This document shows positions 27,600-36,410 of a stretch of DNA of 64,000 nucleotides, one piece after another. Below the pieces are notes generated by a model. That model worked only from the letters and a program-made list of their open reading frames with translations, made no database searches and was not told the DNA's origin. Source of the DNA: Methylobacterium fujisawaense (lineage in GTDB: Bacteria; Pseudomonadota; Alphaproteobacteria; Rhizobiales; Beijerinckiaceae); assembly GCF_014138435.1 (NCBI RefSeq), contig NZ_JACJIM010000001.1:1-64000 (forward strand). The letters are read 5' to 3'. Made by a program: the position numbers and the translations under genes. Numbering within the stretch: position 1 is the first letter of the stretch; every line of letters begins with the position of its first letter.

Positions 27600-27881
27600 T
27601 CAGTAGCCGGAGCCGTAGTAACCCGGACCCCGGCTCAGGGCGCCCGCCGCAACGGCTCCGGCGGCCGCACCGGCGATGCCGAGACCGACCGCAGCCCCGG
27701 TCGAGATCCCGCGATGACGACGGTAGCCGTAATCCCGGCGCGGGCCGTATCCGCGATGATATCCGTGGCCGTATCCGTAGCCGTGATGCCGCCCGTAGCC
27801 ATAGCCCTGCGCGTCCGCGCTGGTGGCGCCGAGAGCTCCGATGGAGAGGCTCAGGGCGGAGATGAGTGCGAGCTTTCGCAT
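27600..27881 (-). CDS. Small secreted Gly/Tyr/His-rich protein with glycine zipper
   Basis: 93 aa from ATG 27881. Signal peptide MRKLALISALSLSIGALGAT with ADAQ. A His/Tyr/Gly-rich block follows (GYGYGRHHGYGYGHGYHRGY), then a glycine-zipper hydrophobic segment (TGAAVGLGIAGAAAGAVAAG) and the tail PGYYGSGY. Common as an abundant envelope protein type in Methylobacterium and relatives; role unknown. A strong terminator follows. Confidence 0.75.
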   Translation of the reverse strand: MRKLALISALSLSIGALGATSADAQGYGYGRHHGYGYGHGYHRGYGPRRDYGYRRHRGISTGAAVGLGIAGAAAGAVAAGALSRGPGYYGSGY

Positions 27882-28066
27882 CGATGAATCCTTCACGGTT
27901 ACGTTGGGGCCCCAACCCAATACGCCGCAAAGAGGTTCCACCGCAGGTTCTGCGAGCGCCGGCGCAATCGGCAACGCACCGCCAATCTGAAAGGGAGTGC
28001 CCATCAACGACCGCGGGCGCTTCGCCGTTGCCGGTCAGCCGCGTCCGATGGGGATCACCGAGGGTG

Positions 28067-28142
28067 TGGTGAGCGCGCTGGGACTCGAACCCAGGACCTA
28101 CAGATTAAAAGTCCGTTGCTCTACCAGCTGAGCTACGCGCTC
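28067..28142 (-). tRNA. tRNA-Lys (UUU anticodon)
   Basis: A 76-nt tRNA on the minus strand. Acceptor GAGCGCG/CGCGCTC, discriminator A and an encoded CCA. Anticodon loop CTTTTAA in stem GGACT/TCTGTA-type context; T arm GGGTTCGAGTCCC. Confidence 0.95.
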
Positions 28143-28247
28143 GCGTCCCGGGCCGATCGCGGTGGCCCGTCGGGGACGGCGCGTCCGCAATAGGTGAGCG
28201 GGCCCGGGGGGTCAACATAAGGGACGTGGACAATCCTCAATCCGCCC

Positions 28248-28886
28248 TCAATCCGCGTCGCCGCGGCTCTGCTCCACGATGCCCCGGGCCTCGGCGAAGG
28301 CCGCGTCGGCATCGAGCTCCGTGGTGTCGAGCCGGATCGCGTCGTCGGCCATGCGCAGGGGTGCGGCGCTGCGGGATGCATCCCGGGCGTCGCGGGCCTC
28401 GATGTCGGCGAGGATCGTCGCGAAGGTCGCCGACTCGCCGCGGCCGACCAGTTCCCGATGGCGGCGGCGGGCGCGCTCCTCCGAGGACGCCGTGATGAAC
28501 AGCTTCACCGAGGCCCCGGGGCAGACCACCGTGCCGATGTCGCGCCCGTCGAGCACCGCCCCCTGCGGATCGGCGGCAAAGCGGCGCTGCCAGGTGAGCA
28601 GGCCGGCCCGGACTTCCGGCACGGACGAGACGCGCGAGGCCGCCTCGCCCATGGCCCGGTCGCGCAGCCGCGGGTCGTCGAGCTTGCCGGCATCGAGGGC
28701 CTGGGCCGCCTGCGCCGCGGCCGCGGCATCCTCCAGCGACAGGCCTGCATCGAGCAGGGCCATAGCCACGGCCCTGTAGAGGAGCCCGGTGTCGAGATGC
28801 GGCAGGCCGTAATGATCGGCCAGACGCTTGGCGAGCGTGCCCTTGCCGGATGCGGCCGGTCCGTCGATCGCGATGACGAGCGGCAT
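28248..28886 (-). CDS. cmk: Cytidylate kinase
   Basis: Phosphorylates CMP and dCMP. 212 aa from ATG 28886; a GTG at 28895 would overlap the aroA stop (GTGA). P-loop at the N-terminus: VIAIDGPAASGKGTLAKRLA. The CMP-kinase signature GLPHLDTGLLYRAVA and the Asp/Arg pair in LDGRDIGTVVCP are present, followed by VKLFITASSEERARRRHRE. aroA-cmk is a conserved pair in alphaproteobacteria. Confidence 0.95.
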   Translation of the reverse strand: MPLVIAIDGPAASGKGTLAKRLADHYGLPHLDTGLLYRAVAMALLDAGLSLEDAAAAAQAAQALDAGKLDDPRLRDRAMGEAASRVSSVPEVRAGLLTWQRRFAADPQGAVLDGRDIGTVVCPGASVKLFITASSEERARRRHRELVGRGESATFATILADIEARDARDASRSAAPLRMADDAIRLDTTELDADAAFAEARGIVEQSRGDAD

Positions 28887-28891
28887 GCCGG

Positions 28892-30337
<1,446 letters not shown>

Positions 30338-30380
30338 TTAACACGGGTACCGGCCGGCGTCATCAATCCGATGTCTTCGT

Positions 30381-30428
30381 CGATCCTCCGGCCGATCCTC
30401 CTGCCGATCCTCCCGCCGATCCTCCATA
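30381..30428. repeat. Four tandem 12-bp units in the aroA/TIGR02300 intergenic region
   Basis: CGATCCTCCGGC, CGATCCTCCTGC, CGATCCTCCCGC and CGATCCTCCATA run head to tail. They vary mainly at one position, apart from the final triplet. The block sits in the 290-base gap between the divergent aroA and TIGR02300 genes. Confidence 0.75.
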
Positions 30429-30532
30429 GGACGCGGCCCGGAACGCCCTCCACGGGCTCGATTGACAGGGGCCGCTACCGCGACTAACGGGGCCCCTCCC
30501 CCGAGACAGAACTGACGACGAGGTGTCCGCCC

Positions 30533-30919
30533 GTGGCCCGACCGGAACTTGGCTTGAAGCGCCAGTGCATGAGCTGCGGCGCGAAGTTCTACGACCTCGC
30601 CCGAGATCCCGCCGTCTGCCCGAAATGCGGCGCGGTCTATCAGGCGGTGGCCACCTCGAGCCGTGCAGCGCCTCCGGCGCTGTCGCGGAGCGCGGCCAGC
30701 AACGACGATGAGGACGAGACGGACGAGAAGGGTCCGGAGCTGGTTTCCCTCGACGAGGTCGAAGCCGCCGAGGACGATGCGGATCCGACGCCCGAGGACG
30801 ATTCGGTCGAGGACGGGGATACCGCCGACGACGACACCTTCCTGGAGGAAGAGGACGCCGGCGACGACGATGTCTCCGACCTGATCGACGGCGATATCGA
30901 GAACGACGAAGAGGGCTGA
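30533..30919 (+). CDS. TIGR02300-family protein (zinc ribbon plus acidic tail)
   Basis: 128 aa from GTG 30533. The N-terminus has a CxxC-x17-CxxC zinc ribbon: RQCMSCGAKFYDLARDPAVC then PKCGAVYQ. From residue 60 on it is almost entirely Asp and Glu (DDEDETDEKGPE, DDADPTPEDDSVEDGD, EEEDAGDDDVSDLIDGD). This matches the TIGR02300 family, nearly restricted to alphaproteobacteria, whose role is unknown. The acidic tail suggests an interaction with basic proteins or nucleic-acid-bound partners. Confidence 0.85.
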   Translation: MARPELGLKRQCMSCGAKFYDLARDPAVCPKCGAVYQAVATSSRAAPPALSRSAASNDDEDETDEKGPELVSLDEVEAAEDDADPTPEDDSVEDGDTADDDTFLEEEDAGDDDVSDLIDGDIENDEEG

Positions 30920-31071
30920 GGCGGTCGTCGCCTCCCCGATCAAAAACCCCCGGCGGCAGCGAAAAAGGGGGTTGAGTCCGCGGTGCGAGCCGCCTATAGA
31001 ACCGGCCTCGCCGGACGCGATTTAGACCGGCGAGACCCCGCGGGACCCAACCCGCGGCGGATGCTAAAAGT

Positions 31072-31147
31072 GGGGCCTTAGCTCAGCTGGGAGAGCGCTT
31101 CCATGGCATGGAAGAGGTCATCGGTTCGATCCCGTTAGGCTCCACCA
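31072..31147 (+). tRNA. tRNA-Ala (GGC anticodon), copy 1
   Basis: 76 nt. Acceptor GGGGCCT/AGGCTCC, discriminator A and an encoded CCA. Anticodon stem CTTCC/GGAAG with loop ATGGCAT, giving anticodon GGC. Confidence 0.95.
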
Positions 31148-31202
31148 TCCCACTCTCGTGTGACGCGGTCCACTACGGGACGCGAAACGCAGTAAAAATT
31201 AT

Positions 31203-31278
31203 GGGGCCTTAGCTCAGCTGGGAGAGCGCTTCCATGGCATGGAAGAGGTCATCGGTTCGATCCCGTTAGGCTCCACCA
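31203..31278 (+). tRNA. tRNA-Ala (GGC anticodon), copy 2
   Basis: Identical in all 76 positions to the tRNA at 31072-31147, and 55 bases downstream of it. The sequence after the second copy also resembles the spacer after the first (TCTCGTG then GCGG-CCCAC), so the duplicated unit extends beyond the tRNA. Confidence 0.95.
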
Positions 31279-31397
31279 TTCATCTCGTGCGCGATGCGGC
31301 CCACCATGGCCTCCGCACCCGAGAACGAGACTTTCCAGATTTCGCCGTCGCGAGCGGACCCCGCTGCCACTGATGCGCCGTGGGCCGCCGCGTCCGG

Positions 31398-31886
31398 TCA
31401 GCGGGTCAGGTGCCCGAGCGGCAGCGCGGTCGCGTACTTCACCTGCCCCAGGGCGAAGCTCGATCGGATGTTGGCCACCCCGGGGATCCGCGTGAGGTGG
31501 TCCAGGACGAGCTTCTGGTACTGGCCGAGATCCTCGACCACGACCCGCAGCATGTAGTCGGCCTCGCCGCTCATCAGATAGCACTCCATCACCTCGGGGC
31601 GGTTGCGCACCGCCTCGTCGAAGGCCTGGAGCGCGGCCTGGGTCTGTTTCTCGAGCGATACGTGGACGAACACGTTGACCGCGAGCCCGAGGCTCAGCGG
31701 GTCGACCACCGCCACGCAGCCGCGGATCACCCCCGCCTCCTTCAGGTCGTTGACGCGGCGCCAGCACGGCGACGTCGACAGGCCCACCCGCTCGGCGAGA
31801 TCCGCGATGCTGATCTCGCTGTCCTGCTGCAGACATTCGAGAATGCGCAGGCTCGCGGCGTCGAGGGGGGCCGGTCGTGCGGGCAT
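31398..31886 (-). CDS. Lrp/AsnC-family transcriptional regulator
   Basis: 162 aa from ATG 31886, with GGAGA eight bases upstream. The N-terminal helix-turn-helix is LDAASLRILECLQQDSEISI, ADLAERVGLSTSPCWRRVND and LKEAGVIRGCVAVVD. The C-terminal RAM ligand domain includes FVHVSLEKQTQAAL and VMECYLMSGEADYMLRVVVE. It is divergent from aceE (208-base gap), so it probably senses an amino or keto acid and controls the pyruvate dehydrogenase cluster; this is inferred from layout. Confidence 0.9.
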   Translation of the reverse strand: MPARPAPLDAASLRILECLQQDSEISIADLAERVGLSTSPCWRRVNDLKEAGVIRGCVAVVDPLSLGLAVNVFVHVSLEKQTQAALQAFDEAVRNRPEVMECYLMSGEADYMLRVVVEDLGQYQKLVLDHLTRIPGVANIRSSFALGQVKYATALPLGHLTR

Positions 31887-32093
31887 CGGTTCGGTCTCCA
31901 ATCTGGCCGCCGCGAAGCGCAGCTTCCGACGACAACGAGCGAGGCGCTCCGGCCTCGCGACAGAGGCATATTTTGCCGCCTATCGCCCAAATCGCGGAAT
32001 ATCAATCCGGACACGGCGCGATGGAAGCAAATCTTCGGCATGTCCCGCCGTCCCGATCCCCGTATGATCGGGGGAATAAGGGAGGCCGCGTCG

Positions 32094-34781
32094 ATGAACG
32101 CCATACCGCCGAAAGCCACGATCGCGCGGTCCGCCGAGGTCGATCACGACCCGGCCGAGACCCAGGACTGGCTCGCCGCGCTGGAATCCGTCTTCCGCAC
32201 CGAGGGCGCGGCCCGGGCGCGGTTCATCCTCGACCGCCTGGAGCGGCGCTCGAAGGAGATCGGCATCCTCGACGAGGCCCTGCCCTACTCGCCCTACCGG
32301 AACACGGTTCCGCTGGAGAAGCAGCCGCGCTACCCCGGCGATCTCGACATCGAGGAGCGCCTGACCTCGATCATGCGCTGGAACGCGCTCGCCATGGTAG
32401 TGCGCGCCAACATGGCCTACGGCGAGCTCGGCGGCCACGTGGCCAGCTACGCCTCGGCGGCGGAGCTGTTCGAGGTCGGCTTCAACCACTTCTTCAAGGG
32501 CGGGACGGACGGCGACCTCGTCTATTTCCAGCCGCACTCGGCCCCCGGCGTCTACGCCCGGGCCTTCCTCGAGGGGCGGCTCTCTGAGGAGCAGCTGAAG
32601 CACTACCGCCAGGAGATCGCCGGCGACGGTCTGTGCTCCTATCCGCATCCCTGGCTGATGCCGGATTTCTGGCAGGTTCCCACCGGCTCGATGGGCATCG
32701 GGCCGATCCACGCGGTCTATCAGGCGCGGTTCATGCGCTACCTCGCCGACCGGGGCCTGGCCGACACGTCCGGCCGCCACGTCTGGGGCGTGTTTGGCGA
32801 CGGTGAGATGGACGAGCCGGAGTCGATCGGCGGCCTCGCACTGGCGGCGCGCGAGAACCTCGACAACCTGACCTTCGTCATCAACTGCAACCTGCAGCGG
32901 CTCGACGGACCGGTGCGCGGCAACGGCCAGATCATCCAGGAGCTGGAGAGCCTGTTCCGGGGCGCGGGCTGGAACGTCATCAAGGTGCTGTGGGGTTCGG
33001 AGTGGGACGGGATCTTCGCCCGCGACACCAACCACGCCCTGCTGCGGCGCTTCGCCGACACGGTGGACGGCAAGTACCAGACGCTGGGCGCCAAGGACGG
33101 CGCCTACAACCTCGCCCACTTCTTCGGCGAGGATCCGGAGGTCCGCGAGCTCGTCGCCCACATGTCGGACGCCGATGTCGACCGGCTGAAGCGCGGCGGC
33201 CACGACTTCCGCAAGCTCTACGCGGCCTTCGCCGCCGCCAAGGCCACCAAGGGCCGGCCGACGGTGATCCTGGCCAAGACCAAGAAGGGCTACGGCATGG
33301 GCGGCGCGGGCGAGTCGCGCATGACCGCCCACCAGGCCAAGAAGCTCGACGTGGACGCGCTGCGCGCCTTCCGCGACCGGTTCGCCCTGCCGCTGTCGGA
33401 TGCCCAGGTGGAGGGTCTGGCCTTCTACAAGCCGGCCGAGGACGGCGCCGAGATGCGCTACCTGCGCGAGCGCCGCGAGACGCTCGGCGGCGTCCTGCCG
33501 GCCCGCCGCCGCACGGCGCCGACCGTCTCGGTGCCGGCCCTCTCGACCTACGCGGGCTTCGCGCTCGAAGCGGGCGGCAAGGAGATGTCGACCACCACGG
33601 CGGTGGTGCGCCTATTCGGAAACCTCCTGAAGCACAAGGATCTCGGGCCGCGCATCGTCCCGATCGTCGCCGACGAGGCCCGGACCTTCGGCATGGCCAA
33701 CCTGTTCCGGCAGGTCGGGATCTACGCGCCGCAGGGCCAGCTCTACGAGCCGGAGGATGCCGGCTCGATGCTCTACTACCGCGAGGCCCGGGACGGTCAG
33801 CTCCTGGAGGAAGGCATCACCGAGGCCGGGGCGATCTCGTCCTGGACGGCGGCGGCCACGGCCTACAGCGTCCACGGCCTGTCGATGCTGCCGTTCTACA
33901 TCTACTACTCGATGTTCGGCTTCCAGCGGGTCGGCGACCTGATCTGGGCGGCGGCCGACCAACGGGCCCGCGGCTTCCTGATCGGCGCCACGGCGGGCCG
34001 GACCACGCTGGGCGGCGAGGGCCTTCAGCACCAGGACGGGTCGAGCCACATGCAGGCGGCCGCGATCCCGAACTGTCGGGCCTACGATCCGGCCTTCGCG
34101 TACGAGATGGCGGTGATCGTCGACCGGGGCGCCCGGGCGATGATGGAGGAGGGCGAGGACGCCTTCTACTACCTCACCGCGATGAACGAGAACTACGCCC
34201 AGCCCTCCATGCCGCAGGGGGCGGAGGCCGGGATCCTGAAGGGCATGTACCGGCTGTCGGGGCCGGAGGCCGGGCAAGGGACGGGCGCTGCCGCCGTGCG
34301 GCTTCTCGGCTCCGGGGCGATCCTGCCGGAGGTGATCGCGGCGGCGGAGCTGCTCGCGCAGGATTTCGGCGTCGCCGCCGAGGTGTTCAGCGTGACGAGC
34401 TTCAGCGAGCTGGCCCGCGACGCCCGCGAGGCCGAGCGGCAGGCGATGCTCAACCCGGAAGCCGAGGCGCCGGTCAGCCACGTGGCGGCGCTGCTGCCGG
34501 GCACGGCGCCCATCGTCGCGGCGAGCGACTACGTCCGGGCCTACCCGCAGCTGATCGCCTCCTATGTCGGCGCGCGCTTCGTCGCCCTCGGCACAGACGG
34601 GTTCGGGAGGAGCGACACCCGCAATGCGCTCCGCCGGTTCTTCGAGGTCGACCGGCAGCACGTGGTCATCGCGGCCCTGCACGCCCTGGCGGAAGCCGGG
34701 ACGGTGCCCCGCGCCACGGTGGCGGACGCGATCCGCCGCTACGGCATCGCGGCGGACGCGCCCGCGCCCTGGACGATCTGA
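32094..34781 (+). CDS. aceE: Pyruvate dehydrogenase E1, homodimeric type
   Basis: Thiamine-diphosphate enzyme decarboxylating pyruvate and loading acetyl onto lipoyl E2. 895 aa from ATG 32094 (GGAGG upstream), the normal AceE length. ThDP site: WGVFGDGEMDEPESIGGLAL and LTFVINCNLQRLDGPVRGN. Other AceE marks are RYPGDLDIEERLTSIMRWNA, GHVASYASAAELFEVGFNHF and GATAGRTTLGGEGLQHQDG. Rhizobiales usually use the alpha/beta PdhA-PdhB form; this one is the fused homodimeric form typical of beta- and gammaproteobacteria. aceF and lpdA follow. Confidence 0.95.
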   Translation: MNAIPPKATIARSAEVDHDPAETQDWLAALESVFRTEGAARARFILDRLERRSKEIGILDEALPYSPYRNTVPLEKQPRYPGDLDIEERLTSIMRWNALAMVVRANMAYGELGGHVASYASAAELFEVGFNHFFKGGTDGDLVYFQPHSAPGVYARAFLEGRLSEEQLKHYRQEIAGDGLCSYPHPWLMPDFWQVPTGSMGIGPIHAVYQARFMRYLADRGLADTSGRHVWGVFGDGEMDEPESIGGLALAARENLDNLTFVINCNLQRLDGPVRGNGQIIQELESLFRGAGWNVIKVLWGSEWDGIFARDTNHALLRRFADTVDGKYQTLGAKDGAYNLAHFFGEDPEVRELVAHMSDADVDRLKRGGHDFRKLYAAFAAAKATKGRPTVILAKTKKGYGMGGAGESRMTAHQAKKLDVDALRAFRDRFALPLSDAQVEGLAFYKPAEDGAEMRYLRERRETLGGVLPARRRTAPTVSVPALSTYAGFALEAGGKEMSTTTAVVRLFGNLLKHKDLGPRIVPIVADEARTFGMANLFRQVGIYAPQGQLYEPEDAGSMLYYREARDGQLLEEGITEAGAISSWTAAATAYSVHGLSMLPFYIYYSMFGFQRVGDLIWAAADQRARGFLIGATAGRTTLGGEGLQHQDGSSHMQAAAIPNCRAYDPAFAYEMAVIVDRGARAMMEEGEDAFYYLTAMNENYAQPSMPQGAEAGILKGMYRLSGPEAGQGTGAAAVRLLGSGAILPEVIAAAELLAQDFGVAAEVFSVTSFSELARDAREAERQAMLNPEAEAPVSHVAALLPGTAPIVAASDYVRAYPQLIASYVGARFVALGTDGFGRSDTRNALRRFFEVDRQHVVIAALHALAEAGTVPRATVADAIRRYGIAADAPAPWTI

Positions 34782-34834
34782 GGCCAACCGGCGAACCCAC
34801 CCGCGACCTCTTCCTTAAGTGCGCGCGCAGCGCG

Positions 34835-34925
34835 CCTCGAAGGAGCTCTCCAGCCGGCCGTGCGATCCCTGGAGCCCTCCTTCGAGGCCTCCGCTGCGCT
34901 CCGGCGCCTCAGGATGAGGGCGTGG
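34835..34925. repeat. Inverted-repeat intergenic element between aceE and aceF
   Basis: CCTCGAAGGAG (34835-34845) and CTCCTTCGAGG (34877-34887) form an 11-bp inverted repeat. The sequence continues with GAGGCCTCCGCTGCGCTCC and GGCGCCTCAGGATGAGG. The CTCCTTCGAGG ... CTCAGGATGAGG pattern is a widespread palindromic repeat in Bradyrhizobium/Methylobacterium-type genomes, to my recollection. It may act as a processing or attenuation hairpin. Confidence 0.65.
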
Positions 34926-35022
34926 CTGGGAGATCCGGCGCGTCGACGACATTGCGCCTCTCTTCCCCTGCCCGCACGCGGACAGGCCGTCACAGCCTTC
35001 CAGCAACCGGAATTCCACCCGC

Positions 35023-36399
35023 ATGAGCGCCGCGCTGCAGATCGCCCTTCCGGATATCGGCGACTACCGGGACGTGCCGGTCATCGAGCTTCTGGTGAAG
35101 CCCGGCGACCGCCTCGCGGTGGACGACCTGATCCTCAGCATCGAGTCCGACAAGGCCACCATGGAGGTTCCCTCCCCGGTCGCCGGCATCGTCCGCGAGT
35201 TGCTGGTCTCCGTGGGGTCGAAGGTGTCGGAAGGAACCCCGATCCTGACGGTGGAGCCCGCGGAGGGCAGCGGGGCCGCACCGGTGCCGGACGCCCCCCC
35301 CGCTGCCGCGGCCGCGTCGTCCCCCGAGCGGAGCGCGGGTCCCCTTTCCCGTTCGGGAGAGGGACAGAGTGAGGCATCAGGGTTGTCCGGAGACGGCGCC
35401 CCCCTCACCCCAACTCTCTCCCGGACGGGAGAGGGAGCCGGTCGCGCCTCGCCGGAGCCGATACAGGCCGAACCGATCCAGGCGACCCGCGGCGCGGTGC
35501 ATGCCAGCCCGTCCGTCCGCCAGCTTGCCCGCGAGCTCGGCGTGGGGCTGGACCGCGTCGCCGCCACCGGGCCGAAGGGGCGGATTCTGCGCGAGGACGT
35601 GCACGCCTTCGTCAAGGCGGCGCTCGGCGCGCCGATCCCGGCGCCCACCGCCGCGTCCGGCATCGGCGCCGGCCTGCCGCCCTGGCCGGACGTAGACTTC
35701 GCCAAATACGGCCCGGTCCGGCGCGAGCCTCTGTCGCGCATCCAGAGCCTCTCGGGGGCCAATCTCAGCCGCAACTGGCTCACGATCCCGCACGTGACCA
35801 ACTTCGACCGGGCCGACGTCACCGAGATCGAGTCGTTCCGGGTCGGCCTGAACACGGAGACCCGCACGCCGCCCGCGAAGGTCACCATGGTGGCCTTCCT
35901 AATCAAGGCGGCGGCCTCGGCGCTGCGCGCCTACCCGCGCTTCAATTCCTCCCTGGCGGGCGGCGAGCTGGTCCTGAAGGACTACGTCCATGTCGGCTTC
36001 GCGGTGGACACGCCGAAGGGCCTGATGGTGCCGGTGGTGCGCGACTGCGACCGCAAGGGCCTGATCGAGATTGCCACCGAGATGGCCGCGATGGCCGAGA
36101 AGGCCCGGGCAGGAACCCTCCCGGGCTCGGACATGCAGGGCGGCTGCTTCTCGGTCTCGTCGCTCGGCGGAATCGGCGGCGACGGCTTCACGCCGATCAT
36201 CAATGCCCCCGAGGTCGCGATCCTGGGCGCGGCGCGCTCGCGCACCGAGGCGGTGTGGGACGGCAAAGCCTTCCAGCCGCGCCTGATCCTCCCCTTGAGC
36301 CTCTCCTGGGACCACCGCGTCGTGGACGGCGTCGCCGCCGCCCGCTTCCTCGGCCATGTGGCGTCGGTCCTCTCGGACCTCCGCCGCGCCCTCCTGTGA
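35023..36399 (+). CDS. aceF: Dihydrolipoamide acetyltransferase (E2 of pyruvate dehydrogenase)
   Basis: 458 aa from ATG 35023. One N-terminal lipoyl domain (residues about 3-80) has its lipoyl Lys in SIESDKATMEVPSPVAG. The peripheral-subunit-binding domain is at about 163-200 (ASPSVRQLARELGVGLDRVA, TGPKGRILREDVHAFV). The catalytic domain ends with LSLSWDHRVVDGVAAARFLG, the active-site HxxxDG. The first linker is interrupted at residues about 107-138 by an in-frame pair of inverted palindromic repeats. It forms an operon-like cluster with aceE and lpdA, with 11 bases between this stop and the lpdA start. Confidence 0.95.
   Translation: MSAALQIALPDIGDYRDVPVIELLVKPGDRLAVDDLILSIESDKATMEVPSPVAGIVRELLVSVGSKVSEGTPILTVEPAEGSGAAPVPDAPPAAAAASSPERSAGPLSRSGEGQSEASGLSGDGAPLTPTLSRTGEGAGRASPEPIQAEPIQATRGAVHASPSVRQLARELGVGLDRVAATGPKGRILREDVHAFVKAALGAPIPAPTAASGIGAGLPPWPDVDFAKYGPVRREPLSRIQSLSGANLSRNWLTIPHVTNFDRADVTEIESFRVGLNTETRTPPAKVTMVAFLIKAAASALRAYPRFNSSLAGGELVLKDYVHVGFAVDTPKGLMVPVVRDCDRKGLIEIATEMAAMAEKARAGTLPGSDMQGGCFSVSSLGGIGGDGFTPIINAPEVAILGAARSRTEAVWDGKAFQPRLILPLSLSWDHRVVDGVAAARFLGHVASVLSDLRRALL
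35341..35436. repeat. Inverted pair of REP-like palindromic units inside aceF
   Basis: Unit 1 (35341-35374, minus orientation) and unit 2 (35403-35436, plus orientation) match at about 26 of 34 positions when one is reverse-complemented. Each holds its own palindrome, CTCTCCCG-x-ACGGGAGAG or a close variant. The pair lies in the E2 linker and keeps the reading frame open. Confidence 0.75.
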
Positions 36400-36410
36400 C
36401 CGCCACCGCC

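Noticed and set aside
32990..35026. Plus-strand frame of 678 codons overlapping aceE in another phase
   Set aside because: The correct phase carries all AceE motifs; this frame is compositional.
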